This document shows positions 34,596-43,785 of a DNA stretch of 64,000 nt, in pieces. The stretch covers positions 62,001 through 126,000 of the forward strand of contig NZ_QAOX01000005.1 in assembly GCF_003050935.1 (NCBI RefSeq), in the 5' to 3' direction. Position 1 is the stretch's first letter. The number at the start of each line of letters is the position of its first letter. Both the position numbers and the translations under genes were made by a program. The notes below the pieces were generated by a model that was given only the letters and a program-made list of their open reading frames with translations, searched no databases and had not been told where the DNA came from. Origin of the DNA: Luteibacter sp. OK325. Its GTDB lineage: Bacteria; Pseudomonadota; Gammaproteobacteria; Xanthomonadales; Rhodanobacteraceae.

Positions 34596-35255
34596 ATGCC
34601 GTTGAAACTCTACGCCCACCCGTTCTCGTCGTACTGCCAGAAAGCCCTCGTCGCCATTTACGAGAATGGCACGCCGTTCGAATGGAAGATGCTTTCGCCG
34701 GAGCAACCAGAAATTTACGCGGAGTTCGCCGATCTTTGGCCACTGCGGCGCTTTCCCATCCTGGTTGACGGCAAGCGGACCATCACCGAGGCGAGCACCA
34801 TCATCGAATACCTGGACCTCTACCACCCCGGTCCGGCGCCGATGCTGCCCGAAGACCGCAAGGCCGCACTCGAGGTCCGTACCATGGACCGCTTCTTCGA
34901 CAACTACATCTCGACGCCGCAGCAACGGATCGTCTTCGACATCCTGCGCCCCGGCGGCCAGCGCGATCCCTGCGGCGTGACCGATTGCCGGCAAATGCTC
35001 GACACGGCCTATGCGTGGCTGGACAAGGTGATGGTCAACCGCGAATGGGCGGCCGGCGAGCGCTTCAGCCTGGCGGACTGCGGCGCGGCCCCGTTCCTGT
35101 TCTACGCCGACTGGACGCACCCGATCCCCGAAGCATTCACGCATGTGCACGCCTACCGTCGGCGCCTTCTCGGGCGCCCCTCATTCGCCCGCGCTGTCGA
35201 CGAGGCCCGTCCGTACCGCCCGTTGTTTCCTCTCGGCGCGCCCGACCGCGACTGA
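34596..35255 (+). CDS. Glutathione S-transferase
   Basis: A 219-residue GST. The N-terminal thioredoxin-fold domain (LKLYAHPFSSYCQKALVAI, with ITEASTIIEYLD as the glutathione-binding Ser/Glu region) is followed by an all-helical domain (ERFSLADCGAAPFLFYADW). The start at 34596 follows GAGGTG; an ATG 15 codons earlier lacks a good ribosome site. It is 15 bp before a DUF899 gene and belongs to a three-gene operon with the PAS-HTH regulator. It probably acts in detoxification. Confidence 0.92.
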   Translation: MPLKLYAHPFSSYCQKALVAIYENGTPFEWKMLSPEQPEIYAEFADLWPLRRFPILVDGKRTITEASTIIEYLDLYHPGPAPMLPEDRKAALEVRTMDRFFDNYISTPQQRIVFDILRPGGQRDPCGVTDCRQMLDTAYAWLDKVMVNREWAAGERFSLADCGAAPFLFYADWTHPIPEAFTHVHAYRRRLLGRPSFARAVDEARPYRPLFPLGAPDRD

Positions 35256-35270
35256 TCCCGGAGAATCCGT

Positions 35271-35978
35271 ATGAACAGCCAACTGCTCACTGCCGCCAGC
35301 GAACTGGCGAGCCGCAACACTGTCCGCATGCCGAACGAGAGTGCCGAGTACCGCAGTGCTCGCAACGCGCTCCTGGCCGAAGAGATCGAACTGCGGCGAC
35401 ACATCGAACGTGTCGCTGCCCAGCGCCGTGCGCTGCCACCCGGTGGTGAAGTGCGTGGCGATTACCGGTTCGAAGGTGTGAACGGTCCCGTCGATCTCGC
35501 CGGCCTGTTCGGCGACAAGCAGACGCTCGTCGTCTACAGCTATATGTTCGGGCCCGAGCGCGAGCGTCCGTGCCCGATGTGTACCTCGCTGCTGAGTTCG
35601 TGGGACGGCGAAGCACGCGATATGGAACAGAATTTTGCGCTGGCCGTGGTGGCGCGCTCACCCCTTGCGAAGCTGCTGGCGTTCAAGAAAGAGCGTGGCT
35701 GGCAACACCTCAAGCTCTATTCAGACCTCAACGGCAACTTCAGCCGTGATTACCACGCCATCGCCGATGACGGCAGCGACATCCCGGCGTTCAACGTTTT
35801 CACGCGGCGTGACGGCACGATCCGTCTGTTCTGGGCGGGTGAGATGGGCGGCGAGTCCGCTGATGCCGGGCAGGATCCCCGTGGCGCGCCCGATCCTATG
35901 CCGCTGTGGACCGTGCTGGATGCTACGCCTGAAGGCCGGAGGCCAAAATGGTATCCGAGCCTCGACTACCCGGGCTGA
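35271..35978 (+). CDS. DUF899 thioredoxin-like protein
   Basis: A 235-residue DUF899 protein, paralogous to the one at 12380. It has the YSYMFGPERERPCPMCTS motif with a CxxC, and the family-typical ARSPLAKLLAFKKERGWQHL region. It is preceded by GGAGA. The 3' end overlaps the next gene by 31 bp, pointing to co-expression with the GST and the PAS-HTH regulator. It may be a redox protein; this is not demonstrated. Confidence 0.88.
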   Translation: MNSQLLTAASELASRNTVRMPNESAEYRSARNALLAEEIELRRHIERVAAQRRALPPGGEVRGDYRFEGVNGPVDLAGLFGDKQTLVVYSYMFGPERERPCPMCTSLLSSWDGEARDMEQNFALAVVARSPLAKLLAFKKERGWQHLKLYSDLNGNFSRDYHAIADDGSDIPAFNVFTRRDGTIRLFWAGEMGGESADAGQDPRGAPDPMPLWTVLDATPEGRRPKWYPSLDYPG

Positions 35979-36649
35979 AAAACAGGAAGTCCATTCTGGA
36001 CAATCCGTATCTCGCCCGCGATCATCGCCGAATGGTCGACTCCCTAGCTCCCTACATCCCCGTCGCCGACGCGATAGCCACGGTGTTCAAGCCCCATGCC
36101 GAGGTGGTGATCCACGACCTCGGCAGCGGCACGATCCGTCATATCGCCAATCGTATGTCGCCACGAAAGGCGGGCGATAATTCGCTGGCCGAGCTGGACG
36201 ATCTCGTCTCGCTCGACGATGCGGTCATCGGCCCCTACCCCAAGACGAACGCGGACGGCCGTTCTCTGAAGTCGATTACGGCCGTGTTGCGCGATGGCCG
36301 TCGCAAGCCCATCGGCCTGCTCTGTATCAATGTGGACGTGAGCATGTTCGAAGCCATGCATTCCCTGTCGAAGGACTTCCTGCGTTTCGCCGAATCCGCA
36401 CCAAGGCCAGCCGCGCTTTTCCGCAACGACTGGCGAGAGGAGGTCAACGATATCGCCGGTCAGTTCCTGGGGAACCGCGGGACCACACTTGCGGCCATGG
36501 GCATCGTCGATCGCGAAGCTCTCATCACCCTGCTTGAGGAACGTGGCCTGTTCGATGTACGCCACGCGGCGACGTACATCGCACAATTACTCGGCCTGTC
36601 GCGAGCCACCTTGTACAAGACACTCAAGGCAGTGCGCGAGGCGACTTAG
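35948..36649 (+). CDS. YheO-type PAS/HTH transcriptional regulator
   Basis: A 233-residue regulator with an N-terminal PAS-like YheO domain (VFKPHAEVVIHDLGSGTIRH and SLKSITAVLRDGRRKPIGLL) and a C-terminal HTH (AATYIAQLLGLSRATLYKTL). The layout matches the DauR/YheO family. The start at 35948, inside the end of the DUF899 gene, is favoured by GGAGG six bases upstream. It probably regulates its own operon; the ligand is unknown. It converges on the chemoreceptor with a 7-bp gap. Confidence 0.9.
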   Translation: MVSEPRLPGLKNRKSILDNPYLARDHRRMVDSLAPYIPVADAIATVFKPHAEVVIHDLGSGTIRHIANRMSPRKAGDNSLAELDDLVSLDDAVIGPYPKTNADGRSLKSITAVLRDGRRKPIGLLCINVDVSMFEAMHSLSKDFLRFAESAPRPAALFRNDWREEVNDIAGQFLGNRGTTLAAMGIVDREALITLLEERGLFDVRHAATYIAQLLGLSRATLYKTLKAVREAT

Positions 36650-36656
36650 CGAAGGC

Positions 36657-38228
36657 TCACGCGGCCTCCTCCTCCAGAACGAAGTAAGCCACTTCCTGTC
36701 GCAGGATCTCCGCGCTCTCGCGCATCGCGCGGCTGGCTGCGGCGGCCTGCTCCACGAGTACCGCGTTCTCTCGCGTGGTTTCGTCGATGCCGTGGATGGC
36801 ACCATTAACGCGGGCGATGCCGTCATTCTGGCTCCGAGTCGCATCCATCACCGAGCCGACCAGGCCGGACAACTCGTTCACACGTTCGCCGATGCCGGCA
36901 AGCACGGCACCCGCGCGGTCGACGGAATCCACGCCAGCCTGCACGGCTTCGTCGCTGTCGGCGATCAAGCTACGGATGTCACGCGCCGCAGTGGCGCAGC
37001 GCTTGGCAAGGTCACGAACCTCCGAGGCGACCACCGCGAAGCCGCGACCATGCTCCCCGGCGCGCGCGGCTTCGACGGCTGCGTTGAGTGCAAGGAGGTT
37101 GGTCTGGAAGGCGAACTGGTCGACCACGTCGAGCACCTCGGTCATGCGTTCGGTACTGCGACGGATCTCGCGCATATTGCCGATGGCGTCCATCGCCACG
37201 CGGTGGCCTTCGTCGGTCATGGAGCGCGTCTGCGCTACGGCGCTATGCGCGGCACTCGCGTGACTGAGTCCACCGGCGACGGCGCTGGCCATGTCGTCCA
37301 TCGATGCAGAAGTGGAGCGCAGGTGCCCGGACTGGGTGCGCGTGCGCTCGTTCAACGCGTCGTTGCCGTGCTCGATGCCGCTGGCGGCTTTCGCCACATG
37401 GTCGGCGCGATCGCGCACCTGCACGACGACGTTGCCGAGCTGGGCATCCATGGCTGCCAGTGACGAAAGCAGTGCACCGATTTCATCGTTACGGCCCACG
37501 TCGATGCGGGAGCCCAGCGTGCCGCGCGCAATGGCGGCGGCAACTTCGGAGGCCCGGTGCAGGCGGCGGCCCAGCGAGCGGATGATCGCGAGGTCCACCA
37601 CGCTGGCGACGAGCAAGGCGAGTCCGAGCAGGATGGCCGAGGTGATCCCGCCGTGGCGGATGTCCGCGTGCTGCGCTTCGGCCTCGGCCTTGCCGGCATC
37701 CAGTGCCAGTGCGAAGAGGTTGGAGAAATCGCTCTTCAACGGCACCACGGCCGATTGCACATCGTTCGAAAGCTGCAACTGAGCGATGTCGTACTGCTCG
37801 GCCTTGAGCAACTCGATCACGTCGTCGACGGCTTTGTCCGCCGCCTTGCGGTGCTCGGCGGCCAGGGCGACCAGCTTGCTCTGCGCCTTACCCAGGCCGC
37901 TGGCGGTGAGTGATTTCCACTGTTTGTCGATGTCGTGGCGGTCGCTGCCGATGGCGGTGACCGCGTCGTCGACCGAGGACGGAAGACGGGTCAGTGTCGC
38001 GTGCACAAGCGCGTCGAGCAGGTCGTTGTAGTCGTTCTGGATACGGCCGACATCGGCAACGGGCGCGAGTGTCTCGTCGACCACGTTTTGCAGTCGCTGG
38101 TCAGCGGTACGCAGCTGGGTGCCGCCGACAATCCATAGCGCAAGAAGAAGAAAGATGGTGCCGCCCATGCGCAGCAACAGACGGGCGCGAAGGGTCAACA
38201 CGGGCAACGGGATTCGGGGGAATGGCAT
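36657..38228 (-). CDS. Methyl-accepting chemotaxis protein
   Basis: A 523-residue chemoreceptor. It has an N-terminal membrane helix ([13 protein letters not shown]), a periplasmic four-helix-bundle-like sensor (about residues 40-190), a second helix, a HAMP domain, and a cytoplasmic signalling domain. The hairpin tip is nearly canonical ([20 protein letters not shown], then [17 protein letters not shown]). The ligand is unknown. There is no C-terminal CheR pentapeptide; it ends LEEEAA. A sigma-28-like promoter lies 28 bp upstream of the start, fitting control with the flagellar regulon. Confidence 0.94.
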   Translation of the reverse strand: MPFPRIPLPVLTLRARLLLRMGGTIFLLLALWIVGGTQLRTADQRLQNVVDETLAPVADVGRIQNDYNDLLDALVHATLTRLPSSVDDAVTAIGSDRHDIDKQWKSLTASGLGKAQSKLVALAAEHRKAADKAVDDVIELLKAEQYDIAQLQLSNDVQSAVVPLKSDFSNLFALALDAGKAEAEAQHADIRHGGITSAILLGLALLVASVVDLAIIRSLGRRLHRASEVAAAIARGTLGSRIDVGRNDEIGALLSSLAAMDAQLGNVVVQVRDRADHVAKAASGIEHGNDALNERTRTQSGHLRSTSASMDDMASAVAGGLSHASAAHSAVAQTRSMTDEGHRVAMDAIGNMREIRRSTERMTEVLDVVDQFAFQTNLLALNAAVEAARAGEHGRGFAVVASEVRDLAKRCATAARDIRSLIADSDEAVQAGVDSVDRAGAVLAGIGERVNELSGLVGSVMDATRSQNDGIARVNGAIHGIDETTRENAVLVEQAAAASRAMRESAEILRQEVAYFVLEEEAA

Positions 38229-38255
38229 GACGTACTCGGGGGCGGGGATGCCTTC

Positions 38256-38282
38256 CTGTCGGCCGCCGAATCGGCAACTTTA
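38256..38282 (-). promoter_or_regulatory. Sigma-28 (FliA) promoter of the chemoreceptor
   Basis: Read on the minus strand, TAAAGTTG and GCCGACAG are separated by exactly 11 bases. Seven of eight -35 positions and six of eight -10 positions match the consensus TAAAGTTT-N11-GCCGATAA. The -10 ends 27 bp before the chemoreceptor ATG. Confidence 0.75.
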
Positions 38283-38427
38283 GCTTTATTTTCAGCAGAT
38301 TATGCTTTTATTTCAGTCGCTTGAATATGCGGTTACACGACAACCGAAGGCTGCGCTTCATACGTCACCCTATGCAGGCCGGTGCCCGTGTTCTTGGCCA
38401 CGCGTTTGGCCGACGCAGCAAGTGGGA

Positions 38428-39036
38428 TCAGGCTTCGACGAGCACCTGGCTGTCGAGGTTCCAGCGGTCGACCACATAGGCGCCGCCTGCGATGGTGAGC
38501 GGCGTATACGCGCAGTTGCCGTGGCGATAACTGGCGTAGTCGCCGCCGTCGCGAAGGGCGCCAAGCAGGGCTGTCAGGCAATGGCCATGGGTGATCACGG
38601 CGACGCTGCGATACGGCAGGGCGCGGACGGCATCGAGGGCCGGCAGCGCGCGTTGTGCGACGCCGTGCAGCGATTCGCTGCCCGCCGCGGCGGCGAGTGG
38701 ATCGTGGCCGCGGACGACGGCCGCCCATTCGGGATTCTCAGTAAGGGCTTCGGCGACGATCCGCCCTTCGAGTTCGCCGAAGGCGCGCTCGACGAAACGT
38801 TCGTCGACACTGACTTCGCAGCCGATGATTTCCGCCACTACCTCAGCGGTGTGCAGGGCACGGCCGAGCGTCGACGACACGATGTGTTCGACGCCCCGCG
38901 CGGCGAGCATGCGGCCCAGTGCGCGCGCCTGCTCGATACCAGCGGCGGTGAGCGGACTATCGGCACGCCCCTGCGCGCGACCCGCGATGTTCCATTCCGT
39001 CTCGCCGTGACGGGCGAGGATCAGGTGTTCGAGCAT
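38428..39036 (-). CDS. Histidine phosphatase family protein
   Basis: A 202-residue phosphoglycerate-mutase-like phosphatase. The catalytic R-H-G-E-T-E-W-N motif lies at about residues 9-16, the second catalytic region includes ERAFGELEGR, and the second His is in VAVITHGHCLTALLG. The reaction is phosphate-ester hydrolysis through a phosphohistidine; the substrate is unknown. It starts at ATG 39036, about 48 bp after the DksA-like gene in the same orientation, so they may be co-transcribed. Confidence 0.9.
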   Translation of the reverse strand: MLEHLILARHGETEWNIAGRAQGRADSPLTAAGIEQARALGRMLAARGVEHIVSSTLGRALHTAEVVAEIIGCEVSVDERFVERAFGELEGRIVAEALTENPEWAAVVRGHDPLAAAAGSESLHGVAQRALPALDAVRALPYRSVAVITHGHCLTALLGALRDGGDYASYRHGNCAYTPLTIAGGAYVVDRWNLDSQVLVEA

Positions 39037-39084
39037 CGCGTGGATCGTCCGTGCAGGGGTGGGGAGTCGGCTAGTTTAAAGCTT

Positions 39085-39351
39085 TCATCGCAACTGGCTG
39101 TCCTTGCTGCCGCGACGGTTGTAACCGCTGAAGCTGGCTTCGTCATGATCGGCCTGCTCCTGGCAGGCCACGCACAGCCGCACACCGGGGACGGCCTTGC
39201 GGCGCGCCTCGGGAATGGGTTTGTCACATTCCTCGCAGCGCTCAAGGCTGGGCCCCTTCGGCATATGGCTGCGCGCGCGTTTCACCGCGTCCTCGATGGT
39301 CGCGTCTATCTGGTCCTGCACGGCGGTATCGCCCGCCCATCCGGTTGCCAT
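39085..39351 (-). CDS. DksA/TraR-type C4 zinc-finger protein
   Basis: An 88-residue protein with a short N-terminal helical part and a C4 zinc finger (C-E-E-C ... C-V-A-C-Q, spanning about residues 39-63). It is shorter than DksA and lacks the long coiled-coil domain, resembling YbiI/TraR-like members that may bind RNA polymerase through the secondary channel. It lies between a LysR gene and the histidine phosphatase gene, all on the minus strand. Confidence 0.9.
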   Translation of the reverse strand: MATGWAGDTAVQDQIDATIEDAVKRARSHMPKGPSLERCEECDKPIPEARRKAVPGVRLCVACQEQADHDEASFSGYNRRGSKDSQLR

Positions 39352-39379
39352 GGGTCACCTCCCGGCGGCTTGCCTCAAG

Positions 39380-40303
39380 CTACCTATATGGTGGCAAGTC
39401 TTTGGTTTCAAAGGGCGGATGGGCACGCACGAAATCGACGAAGGCTTTCAACACGACAGGCGGCTGGCGCCTGCCCGGGTAGTAGAGAAACAGACCCGGG
39501 TGGTACTGGCACCAATCCTCGAGGACTCGGACCAGCCGTCCCGTCGCGACGTCGCCTTCCACGGATTTCTCGAACACGAACGCGAGACCGGCACCATCCA
39601 GTGCTGCCTGCACGCACAGGCTCATCTCACGCAGGATCAACGGGCCGTCGACGTGGATTTCCAGCTCGATGCCGCCGCGCTCGAAATCCCAGTGGTACAT
39701 CGCGCCACTGGGAAAGCGCTGGCGAATGCATGGCAGGCCACGCAGGTCCTGGGGCACGATCGGTTTGCCGAACTTCACGAACACCTCGGGCGTGGCGACC
39801 ACGGCCGAGCGCATACGCGGCACAAGCGGCACGGCGATCATGTCGCCCTCGATGCGTTCGCCAAAACGCACGCCCACGTCGAAGCCTTCGGCCACCACGT
39901 CGATCAGCGCATCGTCACTGACGATCTCCACTTCGACATCCGGGTGCGCCGCGATGAAACGTGTGACAAGCGGCATGACCGCGAGTCGCGCGGCAATGAG
40001 ACCGACGCTTATGCGCAGCTTGCCGGCGACACGACCCTGCGAGGCGTTGAGGTCGTCCAGCGCGTCGTCGATGTCACGGAACGCGGGGCTAATCCTGCCC
40101 ACGAGACGCTCACCCGCTTCGGTAAGGGCCACGCTGCGTGTCGTGCGGTTGAGCAACCTCACGCCAAGGCGCTCTTCAACGCCGCGAATGGTGTGGCTCA
40201 GGGCGGAGGGCGTTACGCCGAGATCCGTGGCGGCGCGGCTGAAGCTCAGCTGCCGCGCCACGGCGAGGAAGCTCATGAGGTCCGCCGGCTTGATGCCCCG
40301 CAT
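39380..40303 (-). CDS. LysR family transcriptional regulator
   Basis: A 307-residue LysR regulator with an N-terminal HTH (SFSRAATDLGVTPSALSHTI, about residues 20-40) and a substrate-binding domain with the CrgA-like pattern GFDVGVRFGERIEGDMIA. It is divergent from an SDR at 40412. The 108-bp gap holds a CATGTGAT/ATCACATG inverted repeat, probably its operator. It likely controls the SDR. Confidence 0.93.
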   Translation of the reverse strand: MRGIKPADLMSFLAVARQLSFSRAATDLGVTPSALSHTIRGVEERLGVRLLNRTTRSVALTEAGERLVGRISPAFRDIDDALDDLNASQGRVAGKLRISVGLIAARLAVMPLVTRFIAAHPDVEVEIVSDDALIDVVAEGFDVGVRFGERIEGDMIAVPLVPRMRSAVVATPEVFVKFGKPIVPQDLRGLPCIRQRFPSGAMYHWDFERGGIELEIHVDGPLILREMSLCVQAALDGAGLAFVFEKSVEGDVATGRLVRVLEDWCQYHPGLFLYYPGRRQPPVVLKAFVDFVRAHPPFETKDLPPYR

Positions 40304-40325
40304 TGCTGAATGCTCCTCACAAACC

Positions 40326-40353
40326 CATGTGATTCTTTTAGGATTATCACATG
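40326..40353. promoter_or_regulatory. Inverted repeat between LysR and SDR
   Basis: Perfect 8-bp arms CATGTGAT (40326-40333) and ATCACATG (40346-40353) with a 12-bp AT-rich spacer, centred in the divergent intergenic region. The spacing is too wide for CRP; a LysR operator is the simplest reading. Confidence 0.5.
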
Positions 40354-40411
40354 AAAGGTCGCGGTCCAGACTTCTCCCACGCAGTTACCCAACCCGTCAG
40401 GAGAATTCATC

Positions 40412-41236
40412 ATGCGTACCTGGTTCATTACCGGCGCCGGCCGTGGTTTTGGCGCCCTCATCGTCGAAGAAGCCCTTTCCCGCGGCGATAACGTGGTCGC
40501 CACCACGCGTGATCCGTCCGAGCTGATCGCGCGTTATGCCGACCAGCCCCGCCTGCTCGCCCTGCCGCTGGATGTCACCGACGAGCAGCAGGCACACGCT
40601 GCCGCCGCCGAGGCCGTCCGCCGCTTCGGCCGCATCGACGTGCTGGTCAACAACGCCGGCTATGGCCTGCTTTCGGCCGTCGAGGAAGCCAGCGCCGACG
40701 AGATCGTCAACCAGTACCGGACCAACGTCTTCGGCGTGCTCGCCGTGACCCGCGCCGTGCTGCCACACATGCGCCGCCAGCGCTCGGGCCATGTGATGAA
40801 CATCTCGTCGATCGGCGGCTACAGCGCGTACCAGGGCTGGGGCGTTTACGGCTCGACCAAGTTCGCCATCGAGGGGATTACGGAAGCCATGGCCATGGAA
40901 CTGAAGCCGCTGGGAATTCACGCGACCGTCGTCGAGCCGGGCTTCTTCCGTACCGACTTCCTCGACGAACGCTCGCTGCATCGTTCGGCGAATGTGATCG
41001 AGGATTACGATGAGACCGTGGGCGCCATGCGCCGTCTGGCCACCGATGTAAACCACGCGCAGCCGGGTAATCCCGCCATGTTGGCCAGGGCACTGATGGT
41101 GCTGGCCGATGCCGAACATCCGCCGGTGCGACTGCCGCTGGGCAGCGATACCGTGGCGCGCATCGAGGCGAAGAATCGTTTTGTGACTGAGGAGCTGGCG
41201 CAGTGGCGTGAGTTGGCGTTGTCGACGGATTTTTGA
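40412..41236 (+). CDS. SDR family oxidoreductase
   Basis: A 274-residue classical SDR. The cofactor motif TGAGRGFG, N-N-A-G (VLVNNAGYGLLS), catalytic Ser (NISSIGGYSAY), Y-G-S-T-K and the PGFFRTDF loop are all present. A strong AGGAG precedes the ATG. It is divergent from a LysR gene that probably regulates it. It ends next to a tandem repeat array that separates it from the convergent fucosidase gene. Substrate unknown. Confidence 0.93.
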   Translation: MRTWFITGAGRGFGALIVEEALSRGDNVVATTRDPSELIARYADQPRLLALPLDVTDEQQAHAAAAEAVRRFGRIDVLVNNAGYGLLSAVEEASADEIVNQYRTNVFGVLAVTRAVLPHMRRQRSGHVMNISSIGGYSAYQGWGVYGSTKFAIEGITEAMAMELKPLGIHATVVEPGFFRTDFLDERSLHRSANVIEDYDETVGAMRRLATDVNHAQPGNPAMLARALMVLADAEHPPVRLPLGSDTVARIEAKNRFVTEELAQWRELALSTDF

Positions 41237-41254
41237 AGTTTGTCGCCAACAGCC

Positions 41255-41398
41255 ATCGCCGATGAATCGGCTCCCACACGGAGCAAGAGCATCGCCGATG
41301 AATCGGCTCCCACAGGGAGCAAGAGCATCGCCGATGAATCGGCTCCCACAGGGAGCGAGAGCATCGCCGATGAATCGGCTCCCACACGGGAGCTGCGT
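41255..41398 (-). repeat. Tandem array of four 36-bp REP-like units
   Basis: Four near-identical units start at 41255, 41291, 41327 and 41363, an exact 36-bp period. Each contains the GCCGATGAATCGGC palindrome followed by TCCCACA, and differs from the others by one to three bases. There are no variable spacers, so it is not CRISPR. It fills the gap between the convergent SDR and fucosidase genes, together with an opposed copy at 41414. Confidence 0.85.
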
Positions 41399-41413
41399 CG
41401 GTCTGCTGGCTCT

Positions 41414-41437
41414 TGTGGGAGCCGCTTCAGCGGCGAT
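41414..41437 (+). repeat. Opposed GTGGGAGC repeat copy
   Basis: A copy of TGTGGGAGCCGCTTCAGCGG plus CGAT, in the orientation opposite to the tandem units just upstream. It ends 8 bp before the stop of the convergent fucosidase gene. Confidence 0.78.
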
Positions 41438-41444
41438 GCCGGCC

Positions 41445-42929
41445 TCAGCCGGCGCGGGGTTCGTCGTAGATACCGAACTCCGTGATGCCCGGCTGTTTCC
41501 CGGTCACGTTCAACCGCACACGGCTCGCTGTCGTTCGTGGCACCTCGTGGAACTGGTAGTGGGCGGGCTGGTCGCCACTTACCAGCGCTACCCACGCGCC
41601 ATCGCGCTCCACCTCGACGCTGTAGCTCGCGATGCGACTGGTGTTGCCATACTCTTCCGCGCCCAGCGCCTCGACGATCGACAGCGTGTTGAACGACACC
41701 GGCTGCTCGAAGCGCACCTCGATCCAGGCCTCGGTCTTGCCGCGATCGGCCAGCCAGTAGCTGCGGAAGTTGTCGTCGAATGCCTGGTCGGGGCCGACGG
41801 CTTCATCGCTTGCGCTGGCCCAGGCGGGCTTGCCAGCGGCGAGGTCGGGCGTGGTGATGGTGACCGAGCGACCGATCTCCGGCGCAGGGCCAGTGTTCTT
41901 CCACAGCTTACCGATCTCGGCGAGGCGGGCGACGGCGTTGTCGTCGAAGCGACCGTCGCGGTTGGGCGCCACGTTGAGGATCAGGTTGCAGTGGTTCTGG
42001 TTGAACGGCACCAGCCACTCATCGACGATGGTTTTGGCTGAAGCCAGTTCCGAGGTCGGATAGGCCTTCTTCCAGAACCAGTCGCTCTGCAGCGTGGTGC
42101 CGGACTGCGAGGGCACGGGGCTGTTTGGCGGAATCTTCTGCCCGGCGTGCTGCTCGTACTGTTTGATGTCGGTGTAGTAGAGCGCCGTGCCCGGGTAGCT
42201 ACCGGCGTTGTGGTCGGTCACCAGGCAGTCGGGCTGTAGCGTCTTCACCAGATCGTAGATTTCGCGGTAGGGCAGCTCGGCGTAGGAAATGCGCGACCAC
42301 GAGGCGTTCCAGCCATCGAGGATCAACGCGGTAAGCGGACCGTACTGGGTAAGAATCTCGGTGAGCTGCGCCTTGATCAGCGCAATCTTCTCCGGCGTGA
42401 CCGTGCGCGCGCGGATATCGGCGCGAAGATCGAGGACAGAGAAATACAGGCAAACCTTGAGGCCCGCCTTGCGGAACGAATCCACGTAACGTCGCACCAC
42501 GTCGTGCGGATACGACGACTGCATGATGTTCGCGCTGCCCGTCTTCGTAGGCCACAGACAGAAGCCGTCATGATGCTTGGTGGTTAAGCACGCGTAACCC
42601 ATGTTGGCGGACTTCGCCGCCCGGGCCCACTGGTCCGTGTCCAGATGCTTCGGGTCGAACAGCTTCGGAGAAAGCATGGGATCGCCCCATTCGCGTTCTT
42701 CGAAGGTGGCCATATTCAAGTGAATGAACATGCCGAAGCGAAGGTCGAGGAAGGCTTGCTGCAGCGCCTGCAGCCGTGGCGGATCCACGGCGACATGCTT
42801 GCCCGTCGCCGCGGGTGTCATCGTCGTCGGCACGGCTGCCCTGGCCCGCCCCGCGGACCACGTTCCACTTCCGATCACACTGGCGATGGCCAGCGTCCTG
42901 GCGAATTCACGTCGGTTCAACGGCCGCAC
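41445..42929 (-). CDS. Alpha-L-fucosidase, GH29
   Basis: A 494-residue exported glycoside hydrolase. It has a twin-arginine-like signal (LNRREFARTLAIASVIGSG), a GH29 catalytic domain (LRFGMFIHLNMATFEEREWG and YACLTTKHHDGFCLWPT; nucleophile region LILDGWN), and a C-terminal F5/8-type carbohydrate-binding-like domain (about residues 355-494). It should release fucose from glycans outside the cytoplasm. The start is a GTG at 42929. No other glycan-use gene is adjacent. Confidence 0.9.
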   Translation of the reverse strand: MRPLNRREFARTLAIASVIGSGTWSAGRARAAVPTTMTPAATGKHVAVDPPRLQALQQAFLDLRFGMFIHLNMATFEEREWGDPMLSPKLFDPKHLDTDQWARAAKSANMGYACLTTKHHDGFCLWPTKTGSANIMQSSYPHDVVRRYVDSFRKAGLKVCLYFSVLDLRADIRARTVTPEKIALIKAQLTEILTQYGPLTALILDGWNASWSRISYAELPYREIYDLVKTLQPDCLVTDHNAGSYPGTALYYTDIKQYEQHAGQKIPPNSPVPSQSGTTLQSDWFWKKAYPTSELASAKTIVDEWLVPFNQNHCNLILNVAPNRDGRFDDNAVARLAEIGKLWKNTGPAPEIGRSVTITTPDLAAGKPAWASASDEAVGPDQAFDDNFRSYWLADRGKTEAWIEVRFEQPVSFNTLSIVEALGAEEYGNTSRIASYSVEVERDGAWVALVSGDQPAHYQFHEVPRTTASRVRLNVTGKQPGITEFGIYDEPRAG

Positions 42930-42987
42930 TCCACATGGGATGACGACCGACTTTCGCTGGCATCGTCGCGGCTGTCAAACCATAGCG

Positions 42988-43743
42988 TCAGTTGAACAGC
43001 TGCACCGCGACGACGACAAGGAGCAGCAGCAACACCATCAACACCGCATAGATCACCCAGAAGATGCCTTTCGGCGCGTCTTCAATCACACCGGTGCGCT
43101 GCCATGTGGCGATGCGCGTCAACTGGCCTTGGAGGTACCAGGTGGTGAAGAAGAACAGCGTCACCCCACCGATTTCCATGGGCAGCCCACGTTCGATGCC
43201 GAAGCGCTTCAGCGACGACGACATCGAGAAGTAGCCCATGTAGACCAGCACGATGTCGACCACCTGCAAGCCGTAGTTCATGACCGAGGTAGCGCCGAAG
43301 AAACCGCCGACGATGCCGCAGGCCAGGCCGATGATGAAGTAAGTCGTCGCGCCGCTGCGTGGATCGATCTTCTTCACCCACACCGACTGCACGAACATCC
43401 AGACGATGGCGAAGATACCCAGCGTAAGCACGCTGAGCACGGCGACCCAGCCCCAGTGGAGCGACGGCGCGACAGGCACGTCATCACGCGGGGTGACGGC
43501 GACCGAGGCACGCGGCGTGAGTCCCGGCGGCGGAACCTCGAAGGAAGGCGGCTCGTTGAAGGTAACGGCGGCACCGTTCTCACGCAGGAACGTATCCAGC
43601 GGCACCCATTCGGCCATGCCTTCGCGCCAGCAGAGGCTTCCGCTATCGAGCACGCCCTGCTGATGCCAGCGCTGCACGGTCGCCAGCGTATATGGTCCGA
43701 AGCGCTGGCCGTTCAGGCCAAGCCATATCTGTAGATCGTCCAA
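42988..43743 (-). CDS. GYF_2 (DUF4339) membrane protein
   Basis: A 251-residue protein with an N-terminal GYF_2 domain (WLGLNGQRFGPYTLATVQRW, then WREGMAEWVPLDTFL), a proline-rich linker, and a C-terminal domain with four or five membrane helices. It uses a TTG start at 43743 with AGGGGCGAG upstream. The GYF_2 domain is usually a peptide-binding or regulatory cytosolic module; the function of this architecture is unknown. Neighbours are a LysR gene and the fucosidase gene. Confidence 0.82.
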   Translation of the reverse strand: MDDLQIWLGLNGQRFGPYTLATVQRWHQQGVLDSGSLCWREGMAEWVPLDTFLRENGAAVTFNEPPSFEVPPPGLTPRASVAVTPRDDVPVAPSLHWGWVAVLSVLTLGIFAIVWMFVQSVWVKKIDPRSGATTYFIIGLACGIVGGFFGATSVMNYGLQVVDIVLVYMGYFSMSSSLKRFGIERGLPMEIGGVTLFFFTTWYLQGQLTRIATWQRTGVIEDAPKGIFWVIYAVLMVLLLLLVVVAVQLFN

Positions 43744-43785
43744 TGTCTCGCCCCTGCTACCACGTGGTGGATCACCGCGCGGCCA

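Noticed and set aside
34464-35150. N-terminal extension of the monooxygenase to 633 residues
   Set aside because: The Rossmann fold starts at the ATG at 34463; the extension is antisense to the GST gene.
41255-41398. CRISPR-like array of 36-bp direct repeats
   Set aside because: The repeat unit is contiguous with no unique spacers, there are no cas genes, and single copies occur elsewhere in intergenic regions.
41208-42041. Plus-strand open frame across the tandem repeats and antisense to the fucosidase
   Set aside because: It is produced by the 36-bp period and by GC-rich antisense of a clear GH29 gene; it has no ribosome site or family signal.
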